From NCBI RefSeq assembly GCF_007747795.1, contig NZ_CP036275.1:62001-126000 (forward strand): a stretch of DNA of 64,000 bases, written 5' to 3'. Shown here piece after piece: positions 11,088 through 18,059 of this stretch. Source of the DNA: Maioricimonas rarisocia (lineage in GTDB: Bacteria > Planctomycetota > Planctomycetia > Planctomycetales > Planctomycetaceae). The notes beneath the pieces were generated by a model, which was not told the DNA's origin, made no database searches, and saw only the letters and a program-made list of their open reading frames with translations. How positions within the stretch are numbered: the first letter of the stretch is position 1; every line of letters starts with the position of its first letter. Position numbers and translations under genes: made by a program.

Positions 11088-11136
11088 GCCTCCTGACACG
11101 AATACCGTTTTGCACAAACGACTTGTGTCAGGAGGC
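11088..11136 (-). promoter_or_regulatory. Hairpin sequestering the transposase ribosome-binding site
   Basis: A perfect 12-bp inverted repeat (gcctcctgacac at 11088-11099, gtgtcaggaggc at 11125-11136, 25-nt loop). In mRNA read through from outside the IS, the AGGAGG used by the ATG at 11080 pairs with the upstream arm and is hidden. IS10, IS50 and IS231 use similar structures to block transposase translation from external promoters; the role here is inferred from that precedent. Confidence 0.75.
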
Positions 11137-11199
11137 ACTCTTCCATGTCAATACAAACTTAGTGCCATTGGGCGATTGCCGGCCGTCGAGTCCGGTGCC

Positions 11200-11940
11200 T
11201 CAGTCTCTCAGTTTTTCTGCGACCCAGATCTCGGTGCCGTCGAGCAGGTGCCGTAGTGTGCCGTCCCGGTCAAGCCGGTACTGGTTGGATCCGTTGTTCT
11301 CCTCGACGTAGTCGAACTCAGGGCTTTCCGACTCACAGAGTGTCTTCTTCTCGATGCTTCCGTCGTCGAACTCCTGCTCGAAACGAAGCTGCCCGTCGAG
11401 ACGAAACATGGTGATGATTCGGGAGTCCCAGGAATCGACTTTCCACCGTCCGAGCACGCGGCCCCGCTCGACGTCGCTCTCGTCGGCTGTTGCGGGATCG
11501 ATGACATTTCCCCCGCAGGTGGGACACTGCAGCTCGGGGCCGGCACACTCACGACAGAGGACGATCTGGCACTTCCGGCAGACCTGTTTCATCAGCAGCA
11601 GGCGGGGGTCAATGGCCGGACCCGCTTCGAGCGACTGCAGATCGAACGACTGGTAAGCGTTTCTGATGAGCTTCGCCTGGTCTGACGCCGAGAGCGTCGA
11701 AACGGTTCGAAGGCAGCGAACGCAGGTGTCGGCGGTGGGGCGCTCATTCTGCTCGACTGGTGTCGAAATGAACTCGGCCAGCATCGCGTCGACCGGGTCC
11801 TCCCCGGCAGCAGGCGGTTCGACGACAAACTGGTGCCCGCACGATTTGCACCGCGCTTTCCTGCCCACATACTCAGGACGAGCCCTCAGGACAGCCTGAC
11901 ACGCGGGACAGGAGATCCTCAGCTTCTGCTGGTCGGCCAT
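11200..11940 (-). CDS. Zinc-ribbon (MJ0042-type) protein
   Basis: 246 aa; the ATG at 11940 is chosen for its GGAGG Shine-Dalgarno. The N-terminus is an MJ0042-like zinc ribbon (CPACQAVLRARPEYVGRKARCKSCGHQF), common in planctomycetal proteins. A second cysteine cluster at about residues 115-145 (CRKCQIVLCRECAGPELQCPTCGG, shown in pieces: CRKCQIV, CRECAG, CPTCGG) resembles a zinc ribbon or RING-like knuckle. The C-terminal ~90 residues form a beta-rich region (WKVDSWDSRIITMFRLDG) that looks like a small lipocalin-type barrel. No enzymatic motif is seen and the role is unknown. The gene stops 28 bp before IS copy 1, so its downstream region has been displaced by the insertion. Confidence 0.7.
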   Translation of the reverse strand: MADQQKLRISCPACQAVLRARPEYVGRKARCKSCGHQFVVEPPAAGEDPVDAMLAEFISTPVEQNERPTADTCVRCLRTVSTLSASDQAKLIRNAYQSFDLQSLEAGPAIDPRLLLMKQVCRKCQIVLCRECAGPELQCPTCGGNVIDPATADESDVERGRVLGRWKVDSWDSRIITMFRLDGQLRFEQEFDDGSIEKKTLCESESPEFDYVEENNGSNQYRLDRDGTLRHLLDGTEIWVAEKLRD

Positions 11941-12070
11941 GCGGTACCTCCGGGACGTCGCGGCGAGAGAACGCATCGATTGTGGTTGAAGCGACGTGAG
12001 TGCTCAAGGTGAATTGACCGTTTGAGACCCGGCAGCGGAGATGCAGCGTGGTGTGCCAGCCATGACGCTT
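11941..12070. other. Short gap upstream of the zinc-ribbon gene
   Basis: It holds the promoter of the minus-strand zinc-ribbon gene. Nothing else is recognised before the tandem duplication. Confidence 0.3.
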
Positions 12071-12596
12071 GCGGGAGGGCCGGCATCGTCAACGGCGAGC
12101 CCGGAGCGTGAGCTCCGGGATGATTCCGAATGCGTGGACGTGGGGAGGGAACCACGGAGGCACGGAGACACGGAGGGGGCAGGATGCGACACGTGGCCGT
12201 GGGTGGAGCGAGCCCAGGGAGTGGGACCAGCCGAGTGTTGCGGTAGGGCCGGCTGTTGCCGGTCGCGAAGACTGGCGGAGCGGCGGGATGCCTGAAGAGA
12301 TACGGCACTGCTGGGGAAGCCGGCGGTGGCACCTGGCGGGAGGGCCGGCAACGTCAACGGCGAGCCCGGTGCGTGAGCTCCGGGGTGATCTGCCCTGGGG
12401 GACGTGGAGAGGGAACCACGGAGGCACGGAGTGGTCACAATCGAAGTCGGGTGGCCGTGAGTGGAGCGAGCCCAGGGAGTGGGACCAGCCGACTGATGCG
12501 GTAGGGCCGGCTATTGCCGGCCGTGATGGCTGGCGGAGCGGTGGGATGCCTGAAGAGATACGGCACTGCTGGACAAGCCAGCAGTGGCACGTGGCG
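12071..12596. repeat. Tandem duplication (~265 bp x 2) of a composite intergenic repeat
   Basis: Two adjacent copies begin at 12071 and 12336, each with gcgggagggccggca. Each contains, in order: a family A hairpin (cccggagcgtgagctccggg in copy 1; cccggtgc...gctccggg in copy 2), ggaaccacggaggcacgga, tggagcgagcccagggagtg, a family B palindrome (tagggccggct.ttgccgg) and ggcactgctgg. The copies have diverged at many positions, so the duplication is not recent. No coding sequence is supported. Confidence 0.8.
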
Positions 12597-12709
12597 CTGC
12601 TGGGGAGGGGGAGATGGTGTCATTTGCGAACGCACTCGCACCTGTGTACGGTGCAGTCGATGTGATCGCGGTACGCCAATGCCGTGACAGTTGTGACACG
12701 ACTTCCTTG

Positions 12710-13621
12710 ATGAGATGGGCTATGTGTTTTGCACTTCGAATTGCGAAGTATTCCGCGTTGGTGTTGCTGATTGCCCCCGCAAAGCTGCAGGCCGGGTTGA
12801 TGCCGACCTATCAGGATTTTGACAGTCCCGGCACGACGTACGTCGAAGGGAGGCCGGGTTATACCAGCGGAGGAATTCTTGCAGGCGGGCCAACAGGGAA
12901 CTTCATGCGTCTCAGGGCAGCGGATGTTCCAGACGATTTCTCTCCGAATTCGATTGCTTTTGACCGGACTGCAGAAGGTGATTATGTGCAGGTGGTCGCA
13001 AGCTTCGATTTCTCGCTCACACCGGTTACCGGAAGTGCTGACGGGTTCTTCTTCACCTTGCTGCCAACCAGTGAATACGGCATCACGGGTGCGGCACCGG
13101 TCGTGAACTGGGCGGGGGGAGGTGCCGCAGAACCGCGGGACTTGGAGCACACCTTTGCCCTTGGATTCGACATTTTCGACAACAACAACGTGAATCCGAA
13201 TCCACCGGAGCCAAACAACAATCACATCTCACTGCACTACGACAAGAATTTCCTCGGAGTCTTTGATCCGGGGTTTAATCTCGATTCGGGGGGGTGGCAC
13301 TCTGCCGAGGTGATTCTTAACCGGGTGGCCGGTGGCACAAGTCTCACCCTGACGCTGACTCCCGCTGGGGGGAGCCCGGTGACGCCGATCTCCGATTTTC
13401 TCATCGGCGGTTACGAACTGACCGAGAGCCGCCTCGCAATGGGAGCTTCCACAGGTGGCGAATCGGCACTGCACGATTTCGACAACATCAGTGCGCAGTT
13501 CACCGCCGTTCCCGAGCCTGGCAGTTTCGCGTTGCTCGCAACAGCACTCGTCGGGCTGGCAGGCTACGACACCCGGCGGAAACGAATGGTTCGCACTGAA
13601 GAGGAGTCGGAGTCGCGCTGA
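12710..13621 (+). CDS. PEP-CTERM sorting domain protein with lectin-like core
   Basis: 303 aa from the ATG at 12710. An ATG at 12722 is equally possible; neither has a clear Shine-Dalgarno. It has a signal peptide (ALVLLIAPAKLQAG) and a C-terminal VPEPGSFALL / hydrophobic / RRKR sorting signal. The core (residues ~30-265) resembles a concanavalin-like or L-type-lectin-like sandwich: a DGFFFTLLPT strand, an Asn/Pro-rich loop (FDIFDNNNVNPNPPEPNNNH) of the sort that holds Ca2+, and a DFDNIS strand near the end. It is probably a surface carbohydrate-binding protein. It is unrelated in core sequence to the two PEP-CTERM paralogues at 4.6 and 8.2 kb. Confidence 0.8.
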   Translation: MRWAMCFALRIAKYSALVLLIAPAKLQAGLMPTYQDFDSPGTTYVEGRPGYTSGGILAGGPTGNFMRLRAADVPDDFSPNSIAFDRTAEGDYVQVVASFDFSLTPVTGSADGFFFTLLPTSEYGITGAAPVVNWAGGGAAEPRDLEHTFALGFDIFDNNNVNPNPPEPNNNHISLHYDKNFLGVFDPGFNLDSGGWHSAEVILNRVAGGTSLTLTLTPAGGSPVTPISDFLIGGYELTESRLAMGASTGGESALHDFDNISAQFTAVPEPGSFALLATALVGLAGYDTRRKRMVRTEEESESR

Positions 13622-13884
13622 GGCCGATTGCTCATTCAACATGAGTACTTCTGTCTGCACGCCGGCGAGCCCGGTGCGTGAGCACCGGGATGATGCGGGC
13701 GGGAGGACGTGAAGAGGGAGACACGGAGACACGGAGGCACGGAGACACGGAGGGGGCAGGATGCGACACGTGGCCGTGGCTGGAGTGGATGCAGCCAGCG
13801 GAAGCGTTTTACATCAGAGACAGAATACAGTCTCGCGTAAGAGGCGCTAAGAGAACGTTTCTCGGAATGGAATTGGGGTCGACT
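13622..13884. repeat. Gap with family A hairpin
   Basis: A clean family A copy at 13661-13695 (cccggtgc gtga gcaccggg), then several copies of the 8-mer gacacgga/gaggcacgga, and the module tggccgtggctggagtgga. No gene is supported. Confidence 0.55.
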
Positions 13885-14091
13885 TTAACTGTTGGCAGCC
13901 GCCTCCGTCTCGCCTGGGCCGTCCGAGCGGGTTCCGATGGAGCGTGGAACCTTATGGGTCGACCGCGAGCAGGCATCCAGGATCTGACGTTGCCGTGCCG
14001 GCAACCGATCGGTTTCGCGACGAGTACGCTTAAGGTATTCGAGAACCTGCTTGCTGGCAGTGAGACGAATCATCTTGCGTTTATGCGTCAT
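13885..14091 (-). CDS. Small basic hypothetical protein coupled to the deaminase
   Basis: 68 aa. Its ATG lies inside the last codons of the deaminase gene (11-bp overlap, 14081-14091), the arrangement expected for translational coupling. The protein is basic (MTHKRKMIRL, YLKRTRRETDR) with a predicted helix at residues 10-45 and no known domain. It could be a partner or regulator of the deaminase, or a chance frame; codon use is similar to its neighbours. No other reading of this stretch is better. Confidence 0.45.
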   Translation of the reverse strand: MTHKRKMIRLTASKQVLEYLKRTRRETDRLPARQRQILDACSRSTHKVPRSIGTRSDGPGETEAAANS

Positions 14092-15715
14092 TGGTTCCGT
14101 CCTGGGTGCGCATACGTTCGAACATCGACGCAGCGAGTTTTTCCAGATCTCGAAATGTGGCTGGAAGCATCTGGAGCCTCAAAGCTGCAGTCCGGACGTT
14201 CCAGTTCAATATGTGCCCAGACTCCTTATCCTTTCTGAGGATATCGTATCCAGACGACAGATTCATTGAGAACAGGTCGAAAAAACGTCTCGGGCCGATA
14301 CCTGAAAACGCCTCGAACACAACCTTGCCGGCGGCCGGTTCGGCTCCTTCGAAAATGACGGCGTCTTCATGGAAAGTCTGGGCCTTACTCTTCTCGTACG
14401 GTTCGATGTACACCACTCGCCGGACTCCAGCCGCGATAATGTGCTTTGCACAATTGTGGCAGGGAAACGTAGTCGAATAAAGTGTCGCCTCGCTCGTAGA
14501 GATTCCAGCGCGAGCGCAAGACGTGAGCGCATCCATTTCGGCATGAACGACTCGCCCATACTCCGTGAGATCGCCAATCGGACAGCCTTTCGAGGTGAGT
14601 ACCTCGTGGAGTCGATCTGCATCGAGATCGTAGTCTCTGGCAATGCGCTCGATCTCTTCGATGATGCGAAGTTGCTCCTTCCTGTTCGAATCGACACCGC
14701 GCTTGTAGTCGCGTCCGTCTTCCGCGTCAGAAAGACAACTATCGTCGTCGCGTCTTGGCCAGTAGAGCCCACCGCCCGCTTTGGGGCAGTCATTCGCCCC
14801 CGTCGCGAGGATCTGTTCATCGCGGGCAACGACGGCACCTACCTGTCGGGAGAGGTCTGCCGACCGCAGGGCTGCAGAGAACGCGAGAAACATCGCGAAT
14901 TCGTCGAATGTGGGAGTGTGGTACGGAAACCCGAATAGCAGTTCGACGATTCGACGCAACTCACCCCGAAGCGGGTCTTCATTGCCATCGAATCGAACGA
15001 AGAAGTCCGACAGATAGAAGGTCTTCCGGAGACGTTGCCCATGGGGTACGCGGTCCTCTGCAGCGTCACGCCTGACGAGGTCCGTAGCATTGTCCCAAGA
15101 CATCCCCAAGTTGGTAAGGTTCCGGATTCGCCGTCGTTCTTTGGTGTGCACGCCCAGCATCACAAAGCCACCAGGGTAGATCTTTCGCAGCCGTTCGACT
15201 TCCTCGGGGCGTTTGAGCGAGTTGACAATTACCGCTGTCCGCTCCGGGATAGGAGATTCAATCTCGCGTTCAGCGGCAATGATTGACGCTGCTCCCAGTG
15301 CCAAGATCGAATTATCGCCTGACATTTGTCGAGCCGCGTTCCCTGCGGTCATCAACTCAGCAATGCGGGCGTACTCGTCCTGCTCCGGGTACTCAATTGT
15401 GCCAAACAGAGGAATGACTTCGCGCGATATCTTGATCGTCCGAACGTTGTACCCCGTCAATGAGAGTTGCTGGGCCAGCAGGTCGGAGACACGGTTCAAG
15501 TCTGTCCCGACTGCGCCAACGAGCCCAATGACGAGTTCGGAGTCGAGTGCATGCAATTCCTCCACCAGGTCGAGTGCGTCGTCCTCTGTCCTAGGCAGTT
15601 GTACGCGCGAAGTTTTCCGCCTGTGCTGACGGCTTCGGTCCCGCGAAGGTGTTTTTCGCTTAGCAGGCTTGCGTACAACCTTCCGAAAACTCTGCTTGCT
15701 TCTTTTCTTCGCCAT
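14081..15715 (-). CDS. Antiphage dCTP/dCMP deaminase-type fusion (P-loop + deaminase, AvcD-like)
   Basis: 544 aa from the ATG at 15715. A basic N-terminal tail (residues 1-40) leads to a P-loop-like domain starting at ELVIGLVGAVGTDL (63-73), a loop in place of a canonical GxxGxGKS/T, with the conserved LMTAGNAARQ block. Residues ~270-460 form a cytidine/deoxycytidylate deaminase with zinc ligands His391 and catalytic Glu393 (VVHAEMDAL) and Cys419/Cys422 (FPCHNCAKH). The family deaminates dC nucleotides and starves phage replication of dCTP. It differs from housekeeping dCMP deaminase (~150-180 aa) by the N-terminal domain. A small coupled ORF follows, and an HsdR-N protein lies 146 bp upstream on the same strand. 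Family call by recognition, without a search. Confidence 0.85.
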   Translation of the reverse strand: MAKKRSKQSFRKVVRKPAKRKTPSRDRSRQHRRKTSRVQLPRTEDDALDLVEELHALDSELVIGLVGAVGTDLNRVSDLLAQQLSLTGYNVRTIKISREVIPLFGTIEYPEQDEYARIAELMTAGNAARQMSGDNSILALGAASIIAAEREIESPIPERTAVIVNSLKRPEEVERLRKIYPGGFVMLGVHTKERRRIRNLTNLGMSWDNATDLVRRDAAEDRVPHGQRLRKTFYLSDFFVRFDGNEDPLRGELRRIVELLFGFPYHTPTFDEFAMFLAFSAALRSADLSRQVGAVVARDEQILATGANDCPKAGGGLYWPRRDDDSCLSDAEDGRDYKRGVDSNRKEQLRIIEEIERIARDYDLDADRLHEVLTSKGCPIGDLTEYGRVVHAEMDALTSCARAGISTSEATLYSTTFPCHNCAKHIIAAGVRRVVYIEPYEKSKAQTFHEDAVIFEGAEPAAGKVVFEAFSGIGPRRFFDLFSMNLSSGYDILRKDKESGHILNWNVRTAALRLQMLPATFRDLEKLAASMFERMRTQDGTNDA

Positions 15716-15861
15716 GGGTCCAGCGATCTCGCTGCCGCACAATCGCACCCAAGCTCGGTGGTATGAGGTGGGTAAGATGTGGATTCGATCAAGGCACGGT
15801 GCATACGTAGTGGGCGGATCGCTTACTCAGTCTCCGCGTCAGTCTGCAGCAGAGCGAGTGC

Positions 15862-16731
15862 TTAATCGGCAGCATGTACCTCAGGCGTCGCTTCCGCCGC
15901 AGGAGCCTCCACTGATTGGGGGGCAGGGCTCGCTACGAGATCTCCCGCCCCATTTTTCTCCGCCGCCTTCTTCTTCGCCTTCTCCGCCTGGCGGGCGACG
16001 CGGTTCGCGGTTCGTTTGACCTTCGTCGCCGCGTCCTTCGCCTTCTCGCTCTCGACGACTTCGCGTTTCAGAATCTCCTCCGTCAGGACGGTGGCAATCT
16101 CGTCCTTATCCACGCGGATGTCCGGAAACAGACGGCGGAACTCGCGTCGCACAACGGAAACGACCGGGTCCAGCAACAACACCTGCGAGATCGTGTATCG
16201 GTTGAAGAGCTGTGACTGCGAGTGGTACGCCGCCATCGCGTCGTCGACAATTGCCTCACGCGAAAGCAGAAAGGTCTTGCGCTGATCATCCTCCTTACGG
16301 AGGTCGATCTCGTCGAAGGAGAACGCCGCGACTTCTTCATGCTCGATCGGCTGGGCAAACTTGATCCGGTACAGATGCCAGCAGGTGCCGTTGGTGAGGA
16401 CGATCCACTCGATTCCCTCCTGGGCACCGTAGTTGACAACCTGTCGGAGATGCGTCTCGTTCAGATCGACGCCGGCTGCCTTCACCTCGATGAGATACTT
16501 GATCTTGTTGTCAATCTTGACGGCAAGATCGCAAAAGGTGCCGCGGATCTGCTGCTCCCCGGTCAGCTCAAGGTATTTGTCGTAGCCGAAGACGTCGGCC
16601 AGGATGTCCTTGACCACCGTGACCGTGTCGGCTTCGGAGACGTCCCGCTCCTGTAGGGTCTGCATCACTTTCTGGTACTTCTTGATGCCTTCACGAATCC
16701 GGTCGAGCGTACGTTTCGGAATCTTGAGCAT
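15862..16731 (-). CDS. Standalone type I restriction HsdR N-terminal-domain protein (PD-(D/E)XK)
   Basis: 289 aa, ATG with ggagc 9 nt upstream. Residues ~30-125 match the HSDR_N_2 domain: D68 (TFCDLAVKI), E82 and K84 (YLIEVKAAG) form the PD-(D/E)XK site, followed by QVVNYG, the QxxxY-type motif of HsdR N-termini. No helicase domain follows and no hsdM or hsdS is nearby. Residues ~225-260 are a Lys/Ala-rich helix and the tail is Pro/Ala-rich. It may be a DNA nuclease or a nucleic-acid binding remnant. It lies upstream of the antiphage deaminase in the same orientation, which hints at defence, though such solo domains are widespread. Confidence 0.8.
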   Translation of the reverse strand: MLKIPKRTLDRIREGIKKYQKVMQTLQERDVSEADTVTVVKDILADVFGYDKYLELTGEQQIRGTFCDLAVKIDNKIKYLIEVKAAGVDLNETHLRQVVNYGAQEGIEWIVLTNGTCWHLYRIKFAQPIEHEEVAAFSFDEIDLRKEDDQRKTFLLSREAIVDDAMAAYHSQSQLFNRYTISQVLLLDPVVSVVRREFRRLFPDIRVDKDEIATVLTEEILKREVVESEKAKDAATKVKRTANRVARQAEKAKKKAAEKNGAGDLVASPAPQSVEAPAAEATPEVHAAD

Positions 16732-17338
16732 GACAGCAGAGCTCCGTGGTCAGTGCCGTGACACGATCCTCGTGGCGGCAAGGGAGTCACTTGATGCGCA
16801 GGTGACGCGTGAGAGAGGGACGCAGACGGGAGGCTGGATCGAGTAGAAGCAGGCACTGGGGCGGGCGCAAAAAATGCGCCTGCGACATCAGAATGCCGCC
16901 CGCCCATCATCCCAAGCCGCAAAGCAACGGCTGGTCGAGTTTGCCCGCTCATAGCCCGTGGTCCCGCACGATTCAGTTCGCTGCAGCTTCATTACGCTGC
17001 AGTCCGATTGAACCCGAACAGGCGTGCATTGTCAAACGGGGGAGGAGTCAGGAGAGAGGAGCCAGGAATCGGGAGAAAGGGGCCGCGCTCCGAGGGGGGG
17101 AAACGCACAACCGGGGCCGTGGGCGTCTTCGCTCGCGCGTTCCCACCGCGTGGATCACCGGAAGCTGCCGGCCATCCGCGGACGGATGTCAAACGAGTGG
17201 GAGGCGAGGAGTCAGGAGGTAGGCTGAGTGCCACGCACGTCCCGCCCCCCGGCCACCCCGTGAATGAGTGGGCAGGGGCACGAGACAGGAGTCGGCAGGC
17301 GAGGAATCAGGAGCCGGGGGCTGGCGGGACGCCTTCAT
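16732..17338. other. 607-bp gap, purine-rich direct repeats
   Basis: No supported gene. The stretch 17036-17310 carries short purine-rich direct repeats (gaggagtcagga, gaggagccaggaatc, gaggaatcaggagcc). The 5' part holds the promoter region of the HsdR-N gene. Confidence 0.4.
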
Positions 17339-17722
17339 CTACGAATAATCCCCCGAGACGATCCAGCAGGGGTTCCCCTCCGGGTCGGTCACCGCACCGA
17401 ACCAGTAGCCGGTCTTCTCCTCCTGCATCGGCGGCGTCGTGACCTTTCCGCCCCCCGCTTCCACCTCTTCGAGTGCCGACTTCACGTCGTCCACCTGGAT
17501 CTGCAGCACCAGCGTGTTGCGGCTGCGATCCTGCGGCTCGACGCCCACTTCCGACGCGAGCGCGATGCCGAGCTTCTCGCCGGTCGGCGTCTTGAGCACG
17601 CAGTAGTGGTTTTCGTCCTCGAAGCGGTCGGCCACTTCGAAGCCGAGCACCTGCTGGTACCAGCCGATCAGCCGTTCGTAGTCATTGGCGAGGAGAACCG
17701 GTTCGCGCAGTCGAGGCTTCAT
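17339..17722 (-). CDS. VOC (glyoxalase/bleomycin-resistance) family protein
   Basis: 127 aa, a single vicinal-oxygen-chelate domain of usual length. Features: NDYERLIGWYQQVLGF near the N-terminus, VLKTPTGEKLGIAL, VQIQVDDVKSALEEV-like strand and helix (LVLQIQVDDV), and the final VTDPEGNPCWI typical of the family. Potential metal ligands are the conserved His40 region and Glu in DPEGN, but these cannot be assigned without a structure. Members include isomerases, dioxygenases and drug-binding proteins; no specific role can be given. Monocistronic. Confidence 0.85.
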   Translation of the reverse strand: MKPRLREPVLLANDYERLIGWYQQVLGFEVADRFEDENHYCVLKTPTGEKLGIALASEVGVEPQDRSRNTLVLQIQVDDVKSALEEVEAGGGKVTTPPMQEEKTGYWFGAVTDPEGNPCWIVSGDYS

Positions 17723-17972
17723 CGTCCCGTCCCGTCATCGGCCCGTCCGCGGCGATCGTTCCTTCGTGAGGAGCATGGTCCTCCCGTGACGGTTCCATTG
17801 TGCCGCGGACTGGCGGCGATCGCTACCGCCGACTCGAGAAGTCGCAAGGCAGGAAGCTGTATTCAGGAAGCAGAAAGCAGGGAACGTTCCTCACCGTTCT
17901 CGGCTAGTTCCTCTTTCCCAGTTCCTGACTCCTGTCTGCTACCCACTGCCCACTATCTGCTACCCACTCTCC
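17723..17972. other. Gap between VOC gene and terminator
   Basis: Short direct repeats (aggaagcagaaagcagg; ctgcccactatctgctacccactc) occupy 17850-17972. No gene is seen. Confidence 0.35.
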
Positions 17973-18016
17973 AAAAAGAATCGGGGCCGGGTGATCCATG
18001 ATCACGCCGACCCCGA
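17973..18016 (-). terminator. Intrinsic terminator of the di-heme oxidoreductase gene
   Basis: Read on the minus strand: a long stem tcggggtcgg/ccggccccga (one G-U pair) continuing into gtgat/atcac around the loop, followed at once by ttcttttt. It begins about 44 bp after the stop at 18060. Confidence 0.75.
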
Positions 18017-18059
18017 AACTGGCCCGCACAGAAACCGTGCCTGCGTCAGTGAGTCCTGC

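Larger units (their letters stand above)
9601..11172 (-). mobile_element. IS4-family insertion sequence, copy 1
   Basis: A 1,572-bp element bounded by perfect 20-bp terminal inverted repeats (cccaatggcactaagtttgt at the left, its complement at the right). Flanking duplications can be read two ways: 6 bp (cgattg) outside the 20-bp ends, or 8 bp (gcgattgc, 9594-9601 and 11172-11179) outside 19-bp ends. The 8-bp reading suits the IS4 family better. It carries one transposase gene. Copy 2 at 49202-50773 appears identical in every base compared, which implies very recent movement. The target is a family B intergenic palindrome. Confidence 0.95.

Noticed and set aside
13678-14238. 186-residue plus-strand frame
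   Set aside because: It starts in a family A repeat and runs antisense into the deaminase gene, with no domain or ribosome site.
17036-17310. Possible minisatellite in the purine-rich gap
   Set aside because: Copies are short, imperfect and unevenly spaced; they are probably low-complexity sequence rather than a defined repeat array.
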